Below are positions 23,266 to 30,766 of a stretch of DNA of 46,396 bases, in pieces. The stretch is from contig JAZNLA010000026.1 of the NCBI GenBank assembly GCA_045578845.1, forward strand, positions 1 through 46,396, in the 5' to 3' direction. This DNA is from UMGS172 sp045578845. Lineage in GTDB: Bacteria; Bacillota; Clostridia; Oscillospirales; Acutalibacteraceae. The notes under the pieces are model-generated. The model was not told where the DNA came from. It did no database searches and worked only from the letters and a program-made list of their open reading frames with translations. Every line of letters begins with the position of its first letter. The first letter of the stretch is position 1. A program made the translations under genes and the position numbers.

Positions 23266-23934
23266 TTATAAATCAGTACTTGTGAAGCCGACGGCTTTGC
23301 CGAGGACTCGTATTTCTTCCAATGCGGCACCGGAATAGACGAACGGCCGATATTTATTATTGCAGGGGAGCAGGGTTAAAACACCGTTTTCGTAAAAAAG
23401 GCGTTTAAGGGTTGCTTCGCCGTCAATGAGAACTGCGGCGATTTCACCGTTCTCGACCATGGGCTGTTCGCGAATATAAACAATATCGCCGTCATTTATT
23501 CTTGCGTCAATCATTGAGTCGCCTTTGCACCTTAAAGCAAAGTCGGCTCTTATATTTTCGGGTGTGAATACATCATCCTCGATATTCTCGGTCGCAAGTA
23601 TGGGTGTACCGCAGGCTATTGTGCCGACAAGAGGGATTTTATTCATTTTCGGCATAGGGATGATGTTGTCAACGGTAGGTAGTTTTTGCGTTAATGAAAT
23701 ATCAACATCAATATCATCGGTATTATTTATTAGTTCATCAAGTGAAATTCCCATACCTTTTGCAATAAGTAATAATGAATTTAAAGACGGAATTAACGGT
23801 TTACCTGTTTTAGGGTTAACATTATTTATTAACATAGAAATATAACCGTTTGATAGACCACAGTGTTTTGCAAACTCTCTCTGTGAAAGTTTATTTGCTA
23901 TTAAGTAATTGTTTAGGTATTCTCCAATTTTCAT
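23266..23934 (-). CDS. CI/LexA-type phage repressor with S24 peptidase domain
   Basis: This 222-residue protein is the likely prophage repressor. An N-terminal HTH (LSQREFAKHCGLSNGYISMLI, residues ~16-36) is joined to a C-terminal LexA/UmuD-like autoprotease. The cleavage site is C108-G109 (TIACGTP), like UmuD, and the dyad is S140 (KGDSM) with K177 (EATLKRLF). This implies RecA-stimulated self-cleavage and SOS induction. ATG 23934 has GAGGTGAT at proper spacing; the longer frame upstream overlaps the promoter. It is divergent from the Cro-like gene across an operator-rich gap. Confidence 0.92.
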   Translation of the reverse strand: MKIGEYLNNYLIANKLSQREFAKHCGLSNGYISMLINNVNPKTGKPLIPSLNSLLLIAKGMGISLDELINNTDDIDVDISLTQKLPTVDNIIPMPKMNKIPLVGTIACGTPILATENIEDDVFTPENIRADFALRCKGDSMIDARINDGDIVYIREQPMVENGEIAAVLIDGEATLKRLFYENGVLTLLPCNNKYRPFVYSGAALEEIRVLGKAVGFTSTDL

Positions 23935-23958
23935 GTTTATCACCTCTTTGTTTAGTAT

Positions 23959-23987
23959 ATTATACATTAGTGAAATTATGTTGTCAA
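23959..23987 (-). promoter_or_regulatory. Lysogeny promoter (repressor maintenance)
   Basis: On the minus strand TTGACA (23987-23982) and TATAAT (23964-23959) match consensus with 17-base spacing, 25 bases before the repressor ATG. Confidence 0.85.
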
Positions 23988-23994
23988 TCGTTCT

Positions 23995-24010
23995 GTTTAA
24001 AATTTTAAAC
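23995..24010. promoter_or_regulatory. Operator palindrome between cI and cro
   Basis: GTTTAAAATTTTAAAC is a perfect 16-base palindrome between the two divergent promoters. Its half site GTTTAAAAT recurs at 24019-24027, directly before the -35 box of the early promoter. It fits a dimeric HTH repressor site. Confidence 0.72.
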
Positions 24011-24028
24011 ATTTTTTGTTTAAAATAC

Positions 24029-24057
24029 TTGACAAAAGAAAAAATGTGGTGTATTGT
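24029..24057 (+). promoter_or_regulatory. Early lytic promoter
   Basis: TTGACA (24029-24034) and TATTGT (24052-24057), spacing 17, drive the Cro-like gene and probably the long early operon. Half-operators flank it. Confidence 0.78.
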
Positions 24058-24059
24058 GT

Positions 24060-24074
24060 GTTTAGTGGTTAAAC
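24060..24074. promoter_or_regulatory. Second operator-like site GTTTA-N5-TAAAC
   Basis: GTTTAGTGGTTAAAC overlaps the expected transcription start of the early promoter. It shares both GTTTA/TAAAC half-sites with the 16-base palindrome. Confidence 0.6.
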
Positions 24075-24099
24075 AATTTAATACAAAGGAGTTGAAAAA

Positions 24100-24300
24100 A
24101 TGGGATATAAAATTAAAGAAATCAGAGAGTCTTTAAAAATGACACAAGAGGAACTATCTGCACAAAGTGGCGTTAGCCGTAGTATCATTGTTGCTTTGGA
24201 AAACGATAATTCTACAGTAACAACAACAAAAACTCTTCAAAAAATTGCACAGGCATTAGGTGTATCAATCACACAAATTTTTTTTACAAAAGATGTTTAG
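24100..24300 (+). CDS. Cro-like XRE-family regulator
   Basis: This 66-residue protein is a single lambda-repressor-like HTH domain: IKEIRESLKMTQEELSAQSGVSRSIIVALENDNSTVTTTKTLQKIAQALGVSITQIFF. It is the first gene of the rightward early operon, divergent from the CI-type repressor, and so holds the Cro position in the lysis-lysogeny switch. An AAGGAG site lies 8 bases upstream of the ATG. Confidence 0.9.
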   Translation: MGYKIKEIRESLKMTQEELSAQSGVSRSIIVALENDNSTVTTTKTLQKIAQALGVSITQIFFTKDV

Positions 24301-24309
24301 CAATTAAAC
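24295..24309. promoter_or_regulatory. Third operator-like site after the cro-like gene
   Basis: GTTTAGCAATTAAAC spans the cro-like stop codon. It has the same GTTTA-N5-TAAAC form as the site at 24060-24074. Confidence 0.5.
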
Positions 24310-24331
24310 ACTAATTAAAGAGGTGATAGAT

Positions 24332-24643
24332 ATGAATTTAAGAGAGGTAATGAAAAAAGCAAGAAATGGCGAGCAGGTTTTAAAAGAGGTTACGGCTCTG
24401 CTTAGTCTTGACGAGTACTATGACGAAATTATTGAGGTTATAAATTCCAAAAAGCGAATTGTCATAGTTGACCGTTTTAACCAAGGTCTTGATGCGTTAA
24501 TGTATCACGCATTAAAAAACGCCGGTGCAATAAGTGTCCCAAATTATGAAATGATGCAAGAAATGGGACAAGCAAATTGCAATTCGGCGTGCTACACGAT
24601 TTTTATAAATACCGATATAGGTGATGAACTTAGGTATTGTTAA
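24332..24643 (+). CDS. Early phage protein of unknown function, 103 aa
   Basis: I do not recognise this protein. It is soluble, with a helical start (NLREVMKKARNGEQVLKEVTALLSLDEYYDEIIEVI) and a Cys-containing C-terminal part (GQANCNSACYTIFI). ATG 24332 is set by GAGGTGAT 8 bases upstream; the GTG at 24323 lies inside that site. It follows the cro-like gene in the early operon. Its stop lies 2 bases from the end of a convergent minus-strand gene. Confidence 0.55.
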   Translation: MNLREVMKKARNGEQVLKEVTALLSLDEYYDEIIEVINSKKRIVIVDRFNQGLDALMYHALKNAGAISVPNYEMMQEMGQANCNSACYTIFINTDIGDELRYC

Positions 24644-24645
24644 GG

Positions 24646-24912
24646 TTATTCCCAATGTTTAGAAAATTCGGAATGTCCTCTTTCGGTTAATGTTACATTG
24701 TAATATTCTTTACCGTCTTTAAGCACACTGTCATAACCTATGGTTTTCATAGCATTTACAACATCATTATCACTGACTTCAAAAAAAGAACGTGTAAAGT
24801 TTTTTGCTAAATAATTTGCCGATAAAAATTCATTAGGATTTTGAGATTTGACAGTGTTAAAACGTAACCAATTAACAAACCAATCGTAATTAAGGCATTC
24901 AGATTTATACAT
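24646..24912 (-). CDS. Minus-strand hypothetical protein in the early region, 88 aa
   Basis: This 88-residue protein has no recognised family. Aromatic residues near the start (YDWFVNWLRF) and a winged-helix-like pattern (FEVSDNDVVNAMKTIGYDSV then EYYNVTLTERGH) suggest a small DNA-binding or phage-specific domain. ATG 24912 is chosen for AAAGGTGGTG just upstream. It is the only gene in the early region read against the operon and ends 2 bases from the convergent upstream gene. An own promoter was not clearly seen. Confidence 0.55.
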   Translation of the reverse strand: MYKSECLNYDWFVNWLRFNTVKSQNPNEFLSANYLAKNFTRSFFEVSDNDVVNAMKTIGYDSVLKDGKEYYNVTLTERGHSEFSKHWE

Positions 24913-25049
24913 ATAATCACCACCTTTCAAGGTGATTATAGCAGAGGCAGTACTTTTGTGTCAACAAAAGGGTAGGCAAGAGAACGGTGGTTGTATTGCC
25001 GTAATAGGACAAATTTTAGAATACATAGTTTAGAAAAGAGGTGGTTATT

Positions 25050-25229
25050 GTGGCACGTGAGCCTTTGAAGTGTGTAGGATACATAAGTTTGAAAGACGGG
25101 CAGACAAAACCTATTGAAGATATGACGGCTGCCGAAAGGGAGCGTGTCGCAAAAAGTATGGCCGAAAGGCTTGGAAGGTCAATGTCAGAATATTACTCAA
25201 ATCATTTAGAGGAATATAAGAAGTTGTAG
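25050..25229 (+). CDS. Small early phage protein, 59 aa
   Basis: This short protein reads VAREPLKCVGYISLKDGQTK and then a charged helix (ERERVAKSMAERLGRSMSEYYSNHL). GTG 25050 has AGAGGTG 7 bases upstream. The family is not recognised; similar short proteins are common in Firmicutes prophages next to replication genes. A role as an excision or directionality factor is possible by size alone but has no sequence support. Confidence 0.5.
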   Translation: MAREPLKCVGYISLKDGQTKPIEDMTAAERERVAKSMAERLGRSMSEYYSNHLEEYKKL

Positions 25230-25280
25230 ACAAGGGAAGGCGAAACCTACGGTATTAGATTACAAATATTAGATATATAA

Positions 25281-25307
25281 GATTCCTCGGCTACGCTCGG
25301 AATGACA
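25281..25307 (+). repeat. Interspersed repeat A, copy 1
   Basis: A 27-base unit beginning GATTCCTCGGCTACGCTCGG, partly palindromic (TTCC.CG / CG.GGAA). Copies occur at 29287-29313 (plus a partial copy to 29335) and 34227-34253. All lie between genes of the prophage. The stretch just before it (25231-25242) resembles part of repeat B. Confidence 0.8.
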
Positions 25308-25330
25308 AAAAAGTGTAAGGAAGATTAAAA

Positions 25331-25582
25331 ATGAGTGATACATATATGTTGGCGGTTGTATTTGCCGTTATGTTTGTTGCAGGGTTTTTAGGCATGATTC
25401 TTTGTGATGTTCTCATCGGCGGCAAGATTAGAAAGTTACGCCGAGAGCATGAAGAGAAAACACGCAAACTCAGAAGAACAATAGATGATTTAAGTCTTGA
25501 ATTAAGTGACAGCAAAAAAGAATTACAGTACGAAAGACTTATAAACAATATTTTAATTAACTGCAGCGATTTTATTAAATGA
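25331..25582 (+). CDS. Small membrane protein with coiled coil
   Basis: This 83-residue protein has one N-terminal membrane segment (MLAVVFAVMFVAGFLGMILCDVLI) and a highly charged coiled-coil tail (RKLRREHEEKTRKLRRTIDDLSLELSDSKKELQYER). The tail would face the cytoplasm by the positive-inside rule. Family not recognised; single-span coiled-coil proteins are common in phage early operons. AAGGAAG lies before the ATG. It is followed after 10 bases by the next gene. Confidence 0.6.
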   Translation: MSDTYMLAVVFAVMFVAGFLGMILCDVLIGGKIRKLRREHEEKTRKLRRTIDDLSLELSDSKKELQYERLINNILINCSDFIK

Positions 25583-25592
25583 GGTGACAGGT

Positions 25593-26210
25593 ATGAAAAT
25601 TAAACAGGTTGAGGCAATTTTAAAATCAGAGAAAATTTTTATTGTATCTGACGGTGACAACTGCCAATGGCTTAGCACACATGGGGCGTCTTATCCTATA
25701 TATAACCTGCCTAAAATAACCAATGATGTGTTATTTACTTTATTTGATATTCCCAAGGACAAGCGTGACAAGTTTATATATATGGAAAAGGAATTGCCGG
25801 AACAAATAAACTTTTCTGATGTCGACATGGACGAGCAGGTTATTCCAAGGGGTAACTTTTCGCTTAATTACGGCGGCAGAAATTTAGAGCCGCTTAAAAT
25901 CTCGCAGGGAATTATGTTCATTGATACCAAATATTTAAAACCGTTTGCCGGCATTAAAGAAGGTTACGAACTTTATGAACGTACCGACGAAGAGGGCAGA
26001 CCGTACATTGCCGTTAAGTCGGGGTTGTTGCTTATAGGCGTAATCAGTGAAGTTAATGTTATAAATGATGAATTTATTGAAAAGATTGAAATCATGCTCA
26101 AGCTTTCAAAGGTTACATTAGAAAATAAAAAGACAGACGGTGGAAATTCGGTTACCAACGAGTACCAATGCAGTCTCGACTCATCAGATGAAGAGGATAC
26201 TAAGTCATGA
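25593..26210 (+). CDS. Unknown early phage protein, 205 aa
   Basis: This 205-residue soluble protein has no recognised domain. It is rich in beta-prone stretches (KIFIVSDGDNCQWLSTHGASYPIYNLP, then RPYIAVKSGLLLIGVISEVNVI) and ends in an acidic, serine-rich tail (SLDSSDEEDTKS). The start is ATG 25593 behind GAGGTGACAGG. The last four bases overlap the next start (ATGA), so the two are translationally coupled. It probably belongs to the DNA-metabolism part of the early operon, by position only. Confidence 0.6.
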   Translation: MKIKQVEAILKSEKIFIVSDGDNCQWLSTHGASYPIYNLPKITNDVLFTLFDIPKDKRDKFIYMEKELPEQINFSDVDMDEQVIPRGNFSLNYGGRNLEPLKISQGIMFIDTKYLKPFAGIKEGYELYERTDEEGRPYIAVKSGLLLIGVISEVNVINDEFIEKIEIMLKLSKVTLENKKTDGGNSVTNEYQCSLDSSDEEDTKS

Positions 26211-26509
26211 CCAATGAAGAGTTGAAGGACGCATTGTTGGACAAGTGTCCGGTAGTGTGGCACTGCATTAGAAGTGAAAAGGATTTTTTAGCGAGTAGGG
26301 TTACAAAAATCATTTATTGGGAGAAAAAAGGAAAAATCAAGGTCAGTGCCGAAATACAGTTTGCAAAGTGTCCGCACAGTGTGGCACAGGTTGACCCTAA
26401 GTTTTTACGGTTTGCGGATGTGGAAGAGTGCAGGGAGTTTGCAGAAAGTGGGTTGAACCACTCATCCACCGCAAGCGGTCCCCCTTCCCTCACAAGGGAA
26501 GGCAAATAG
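26207..26509 (+). CDS. Small phage protein whose C-terminus is a palindromic repeat
   Basis: This 100-residue protein begins in the stop of the previous gene (ATGA overlap). Residues 1-82 look like an ordinary small phage protein (PVVWHCIRSEKDFLASRVTKIIYWEKKGKI). The last ~18 residues (NHSSTASGPPSLTREGK) are coded by a copy of interspersed repeat B. The other copies of the repeat lie just after gene ends or provide a stop. Here the built-in TGA is out of frame, so the gene reads through the whole repeat to TAG 26507-26509. The original protein was probably shorter. Function unknown. Confidence 0.65.
   Translation: MTNEELKDALLDKCPVVWHCIRSEKDFLASRVTKIIYWEKKGKIKVSAEIQFAKCPHSVAQVDPKFLRFADVEECREFAESGLNHSSTASGPPSLTREGK
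26453..26506 (+). repeat. Interspersed repeat B, copy 1
   Basis: A ~54-base unit with two small hairpins: CCGC..GCGG, then CTTCCCT..AAGGGAAG. Other copies are at 31074-31130 and 32268-32322. This copy is read as the C-terminus of the upstream small gene. Confidence 0.85.
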
Positions 26510-26587
26510 GGGCAGTTGGGAATGTTTGTCCTTACGGTAGGAAATTTTAAAAAACAAACGAAGTCAAAATATAGGAGTTGATATTTT

Positions 26588-26944
26588 ATGACTGAAAAAC
26601 ATGAAAACACTATTGAGAAGTTAAAAGAAAAACTTGTAAGCGAGAGAAAAGCGATTGACGGCAGATTTGCCAAGTTGATTGAGGGTGAAGTGGTAAATCA
26701 ACTTTTAATATTTGCCGAGCAGGACGAGGAACTTGCCGAAGTTGTGCTCGACCACCCGAGGTCATTTAAGCAGTGCATGGATGCGGTAATGAAGGACATA
26801 GGATATTCAATAAGCGATATAGACGCTTACCGCAGGGCGGTTAAGTTCTATTTCCCCGAATGGGATGTTGAGTGTTCCATGAAACTGACAAAGCCCGGTA
26901 AACAGAAGATACTTAACATTTCGTTTGCCGACCTTATTGATTAA
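26588..26944 (+). CDS. PcfK-like protein
   Basis: This 118-residue protein matches the PcfK-like pattern: EVVNQLLIFAEQDEELAEVVLDHPRSFKQCMDAVMKDI, then a helical segment, then AVKFYFPEWDV, corresponding to the family's C-terminal AVHYYxE motif. PcfK and PcfJ are paired genes of conjugative plasmids and phages with unsettled function. As I recall, the anti-CRISPR AcrIIA9 belongs to a PcfK-like family, so an anti-defence role is possible but untested. It heads a three-gene set (PcfK-like, DUF7666-like, PcfJ-like) with short gaps. An AGGAG site precedes the ATG. The N-terminus is a charged coiled coil. Confidence 0.72.
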   Translation: MTEKHENTIEKLKEKLVSERKAIDGRFAKLIEGEVVNQLLIFAEQDEELAEVVLDHPRSFKQCMDAVMKDIGYSISDIDAYRRAVKFYFPEWDVECSMKLTKPGKQKILNISFADLID

Positions 26945-26958
26945 GGGGGGTTACAGTA

Positions 26959-27489
26959 ATGTTAGGGTTTAAAGGATTTGACAAAGGACTTAAATGCCGA
27001 GGCTATAAATTTAGTGCCAAAAAGGTCAATAGAACCGATAAGGCACACTGTGTTCAGTGCGGGTTTCACTATGCTACCGACCCGTTAGACGTGCTTACAT
27101 ATTATCCTAATATGGATATTTCCGAATACTGGGTTGTTGAAGGCAAAGGCGATATTCACGAAAACGGCAGTGATTCTAAAGCCTGTTGCACAGAATTAAA
27201 ACTTATAGGAAAACTTGATACATATAATTTTCTTTTATATGTATTGGCATATATGCAAAAATTCCCTCATGCAGAGAATAAACTTATTGACGGTAAATTC
27301 GATAACAAGTGGTTTAAAATTTGCCGAGGCAAAAATCCAACCCTTAGCGGGGGAAAAGGTCAGTGGTTGGCGTTTGCCAAGGAGTCGCCTAAATCGGGGA
27401 AAATAAAGGAAATTGCTCTATTTAAGGTTGACGGTAAGAAAATAAAGGAAGGAACAGTATATAACTGTTCCGGCGAGGCGGTGGGTTAA
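26959..27489 (+). CDS. DUF7666-like phage protein
   Basis: This 176-residue protein begins LGFKGFDKGLKCRGYKFSAKKV and has CVQCGFHYATDPLDVLTYY, the pattern of a widespread phage/mobile-element family (DUF7666) whose function is unknown. A beta-rich part (EYWVVEGKGDIHENGSDSKACCTELKLIG) follows. It lies between the PcfK-like and PcfJ-like genes, 14 bases after the first and directly abutting the second. GGGGGG serves as the likely ribosome-binding site. Assignment rests on these motifs; nothing about activity can be said. Confidence 0.65.
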   Translation: MLGFKGFDKGLKCRGYKFSAKKVNRTDKAHCVQCGFHYATDPLDVLTYYPNMDISEYWVVEGKGDIHENGSDSKACCTELKLIGKLDTYNFLLYVLAYMQKFPHAENKLIDGKFDNKWFKICRGKNPTLSGGKGQWLAFAKESPKSGKIKEIALFKVDGKKIKEGTVYNCSGEAVG

Positions 27490-29286
27490 ATGGAGTATAC
27501 TGTACCTACAATCCCGCACGATATTCTTGACGGCCTTAAAGAGGATTTTCCAAATTATATATATTTTAAAACAAATAAGAAGAGCCGAACTTTTTGGTGT
27601 TCGGCCTGCGGTGAAAAATATGTTGTCGGTGATTTAGAACGTCTGGAAACACCCGACATAAGGCGGCATCAGTTAATTTATCATAATCAAAAACTTAACT
27701 GTCTTAAATGCGGCAGAAACGGTGAGGCTAAAAATTTGAGTTTCGGTTTAGCAAAAGGTTTAAACCGAACAAGTGTTTTCAAGGCGATAATATTACCTGT
27801 TAATTTTAACGAAGTATGGGTTAGGTGTATTGAATACAAAGCAAATTATGACCTATGCGAGCAGAGGGTATTTGATTATACCGAATATAACAGGTACCGC
27901 TTAGTGCCGGGACAGGCAGAGTTTTGGCAATACATTGGCGGTGAACTCACCAAAAAAGATATTGTTTTTGAGCCTTTTTTATGGCAGCACGGATTTTTTA
28001 CGGAAAAATACGACTACGGCTTTGCTAATATTGAAGCACTGAAAGGCACGTTCTTAGAGTACAACGCATATAAAGAGTACACATGGCACTGTGATAATTT
28101 TCATTATCCGATGAAATATCTTAGTTGGTATGCTATTCACCCGCAAATTGAAATGCTTGTTAAAATGGATGACCTCGAACTTATAAAAGAAATGCTAATG
28201 AACAACAGAGATTGCAGGTCGTTTGTTGATTGGTCGGCCAAAAAGCCTTGGGACCTTTACAAACTTACAAAACCGCTTTACAACGTATGGAAATGTGAAT
28301 ACTTTGGGAGTCTTCAGATACTTAAAACTTTTCGCCGAATTAAAGGTGATAAACCCAAAGATTTTGAAACTGCACACAGGTTAAATGAGATTTTTACCAA
28401 ATGGAGTACGTGCAACAATAAAAATCTTATTAACTTTTTAAGTGTTGTCAAGAGTACAAAAAGCGATGCAGAGAGTGTACTCAAATACATAGATAAGCAT
28501 TTGGTTAAATGCAGTTTTAGTTCTGACGAGCATAGGGTTTACGACACTATTGAAATGTGGCTTGACTATATAGATATGTTAAAGGTGACTAAAACATTTA
28601 AGGTTAAAACGCATTTTCCGAAAGACCTCAAGGCGGCTCATGACGATTTGACGTCGGCCAAAGAATTTGCTTTGGCAAAGATAAAGGCTGAGAATGACAA
28701 AAAGGCTATTGCTGAGGCAATTAAGAAACTTAAAGCCAAGGCTAAAGAGCAGTCGGCTATTTTGGAAAAGAAATTTCCCAAATGCGACGGTATTTATGCG
28801 AAGTTACATAAAAAGTATGAATATTCGAACGGTAAGTATGTGATTGTGGTGCCTAAAACAATAGAGGACATTGTCGCCGACGGTTTGGCACTTAATCACT
28901 GCACGTGGCGTACCGAAAGGTATTATGAAAGAATTGGAACGCATGAAAGTTACATTATGTTTTTGAGGCGTGCCGAAGCACCGGACGAGCCTTGGTACAC
29001 GTTAGAGGTTGAACCGGGCGGAACTGTAAGGCAGAAACGCACCTTAAATGACATTTTGGTAGAAACCGATGTTCCTGTAATTACGGAATTTTTGAAGGAG
29101 TGGCAGGCGGCTATTAAACCCCGCTTTAAGTCGACTGACCGAGAAAAGGCAAGGATTTCAAAAAAACTTCGCGAAGTCGGATATGAAGAACTTAAAAGCA
29201 CCAAAAAGAAAATTAACTACGGTGTACTTGCGGGCGAATTGCTTTACGACGTTTTAATGCAAGACCTTTTGGAAACAGCGGGGTAA
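27490..29286 (+). CDS. PcfJ-like protein
   Basis: This 598-residue protein has an N-terminal zinc ribbon (CSACGEKYV ... CLKCGRNGE, residues ~37-77), a long helical middle, a charged coiled coil (~390-430) and a C-terminal PcfJ-like domain at ~445-520: VVPKTIEDIVADGLALNHCTW ... YIMFLRRAEAPDEPWYTLEV ... VRQKRTLND. The conserved HC and the TLEV/RQ residues of the family are kept. PcfJ is known from conjugative plasmid pCF10 and from many phages, always near PcfK; its activity is unknown. It abuts the preceding gene without a gap. Its stop lies just before a copy of repeat A. Confidence 0.8.
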   Translation: MEYTVPTIPHDILDGLKEDFPNYIYFKTNKKSRTFWCSACGEKYVVGDLERLETPDIRRHQLIYHNQKLNCLKCGRNGEAKNLSFGLAKGLNRTSVFKAIILPVNFNEVWVRCIEYKANYDLCEQRVFDYTEYNRYRLVPGQAEFWQYIGGELTKKDIVFEPFLWQHGFFTEKYDYGFANIEALKGTFLEYNAYKEYTWHCDNFHYPMKYLSWYAIHPQIEMLVKMDDLELIKEMLMNNRDCRSFVDWSAKKPWDLYKLTKPLYNVWKCEYFGSLQILKTFRRIKGDKPKDFETAHRLNEIFTKWSTCNNKNLINFLSVVKSTKSDAESVLKYIDKHLVKCSFSSDEHRVYDTIEMWLDYIDMLKVTKTFKVKTHFPKDLKAAHDDLTSAKEFALAKIKAENDKKAIAEAIKKLKAKAKEQSAILEKKFPKCDGIYAKLHKKYEYSNGKYVIVVPKTIEDIVADGLALNHCTWRTERYYERIGTHESYIMFLRRAEAPDEPWYTLEVEPGGTVRQKRTLNDILVETDVPVITEFLKEWQAAIKPRFKSTDREKARISKKLREVGYEELKSTKKKINYGVLAGELLYDVLMQDLLETAG

Positions 29287-29335
29287 GATTCCTCGACTAC
29301 GCTCGGAATGACATGTATTAACGCTCGGAATGACA
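29287..29335 (+). repeat. Interspersed repeat A, copy 2 plus partial tandem copy
   Basis: A full 27-base copy (29287-29313, one substitution from copy 1) is followed by a 15-base partial copy (29321-29335, ACGCTCGGAATGACA). The preceding bases GGGTAA are shared with copy 3 at 34227. Confidence 0.8.
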
Positions 29336-29370
29336 TAGTAGGCAATGTAAATGAGAAAGGAAGATTAAAA

Positions 29371-30318
29371 TTGAGTGAAGTTATAACAACCGATAATGTT
29401 AGAAATGAGGCTTTGGAATTACACCAAAGGATATTAACCAACGGCAGAATGGCGGCTATGCTGTTATGTGATATGAGCCGCGACCTAAAGACAATGCGTG
29501 ACCGAAAACTATATGAAAAGTTAGGCATGGATACTTTCGAGGAATACACAACTAAGATGCTCGGTTTTAAAGAGCGGCAGGCATATACATATATTTCTGC
29601 TTACGAAAATTTGGGCGAGGCGTTTTTGCAGTCAAATGCAGAAATCGGAATTACCAAGTTATCGCTTTTGACTGCAGTGCCGGTACTCGAAAGGCAAGAG
29701 TTGGTTGAAAATAACGACCTTGCCGGCATGAGCGTTGCCGAGGTTAAAAAGTTGGTTGCCGAAAACAGTGAAAAGGCCGAGCAGATTGAGTTACTTTCCG
29801 ACGAAATTTCAAGTTTAAAGAATAAGACGGTTGATTTGGAAAGGGAACTGAAAGAGGCAAATGAACGCCCGACCGAGGTTGCCGTCGCCGAAATGAGTGA
29901 GGAAGAAAAGAAAAAAATCACAGACAAGGCATATAAGGCCGCCGAAAAGGAACTTAAAGCAAAATTCAATAAGCAACGTGATGAGGCGGTACAAAAGGCT
30001 ACAGATGATATTAAAAAATCATATACCAAGAGTGCCGAAGAGGCAAACAACCGAATTACCGAACTTGAAGGTAAGTTATCGGAAGCGAACAACAAAACTA
30101 CCGATTCAGAAAAGAAACTGCGTGAACTTGAAAAGAAACTTTTGATTTCATGCGACCCTGAGACGGTCAAATTTGAGTTTTATTTTAAAGCGTTGCAGGC
30201 CGATATTGGCGAACTTGTGACAGCACTTGGTGAGGTCGGCAAGGTATCACCCGACAATGCCAAGCGTTTCGGCGACGCGGTCAAGAAATATTTAACGGCA
30301 GTGCAAGAGGAGTTTTAA
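29371..30318 (+). CDS. Phage coiled-coil protein, DUF3102-like
   Basis: This 315-residue protein has an N-terminal helical domain (LHQRILTNGRMAAMLLCDMSRDLKTMRDRKLYEKLGMDTFEEYTTKMLGFKERQAYTYI) that resembles DUF3102/ParB-like phage proteins, then ~140 residues of charged coiled coil and a short C-terminal helical domain. TTG 29371 is chosen because AAAGGAAG lies 7 bases upstream; the longer frame from 29308 would include repeat A and has no ribosome-binding site. Its place between PcfJ-like and Rep genes suggests a DNA-metabolism role; not proven. Confidence 0.65.
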   Translation: MSEVITTDNVRNEALELHQRILTNGRMAAMLLCDMSRDLKTMRDRKLYEKLGMDTFEEYTTKMLGFKERQAYTYISAYENLGEAFLQSNAEIGITKLSLLTAVPVLERQELVENNDLAGMSVAEVKKLVAENSEKAEQIELLSDEISSLKNKTVDLERELKEANERPTEVAVAEMSEEEKKKITDKAYKAAEKELKAKFNKQRDEAVQKATDDIKKSYTKSAEEANNRITELEGKLSEANNKTTDSEKKLRELEKKLLISCDPETVKFEFYFKALQADIGELVTALGEVGKVSPDNAKRFGDAVKKYLTAVQEEF

Positions 30319-30320
30319 TT

Positions 30321-30545
30321 ATGTATTCTCATACCTGTGAAATATGCGGGGAAAGGTTTTTAAGCAAACGAAAGGACAGCAGGGTTTGTCAAGTGTGCAA
30401 AAGTTTTAAGCGGGTGACAAACGAAAAGTTTAAACCCGACCCTAAAATGCCGATTGGCAAAGTGCTGATACTTATGAAAATACATGAACGTAAAACCGGT
30501 GAACATCTAAGTTACGGCAAGTTTGTGGACAGATATTTGAAGTGA
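30321..30545 (+). CDS. Small zinc-finger phage protein
   Basis: This 74-residue protein has two CxxC pairs (CEICGERF ... CQVCKSF, residues ~6-27), so it probably binds zinc. A basic tail follows. It starts 2 bases after the coiled-coil gene behind GAGGAG. The family is not recognised; such small zinc-ribbon proteins are frequent in phage early operons. Confidence 0.65.
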   Translation: MYSHTCEICGERFLSKRKDSRVCQVCKSFKRVTNEKFKPDPKMPIGKVLILMKIHERKTGEHLSYGKFVDRYLK

Positions 30546-30556
30546 GGGAAATTAAG

Positions 30557-30760
30557 ATGTTTGAAATTATAAGTCTTATTATAGGTTTTATTATTATGTT
30601 GATTTTTGCTTTTTACAGTTTGTTTTATATATTTCGTTGGCTAAAAACAAAAGATAAACCTTTTGAAGGATTATCTATAGTATGTGCAGTTGATTCGATA
30701 GATATTATATGCAATATGGCTTTTAATTTTAATTATATACAATGTTTAGGAGTTGAGTGA
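30557..30760 (+). CDS. Small two-span membrane protein
   Basis: This 67-residue protein has a long hydrophobic N-terminal segment (IISLIIGFIIMLIFAFYSLFYIF) and a weaker second one, with a basic linker (RWLKTKDK). ATG 30557 has GTGAGG upstream; the GTG at 30542 overlaps the preceding gene and lacks a site. No family recognised. Confidence 0.5.
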   Translation: MFEIISLIIGFIIMLIFAFYSLFYIFRWLKTKDKPFEGLSIVCAVDSIDIICNMAFNFNYIQCLGVE

Positions 30761-30766
30761 GCAGGT

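Noticed and set aside
29308..29370. Longer start of the DUF3102-like gene
   Set aside because: The extension is made of repeat A sequence and lacks a ribosome-binding site; TTG 29371 is better supported.
29601..30170. Long minus-strand frame rich in Ser/Leu opposite the coiled-coil gene
   Set aside because: It is the antisense of Glu/Lys-rich coiled-coil codons with no ribosome-binding site; a shadow frame.
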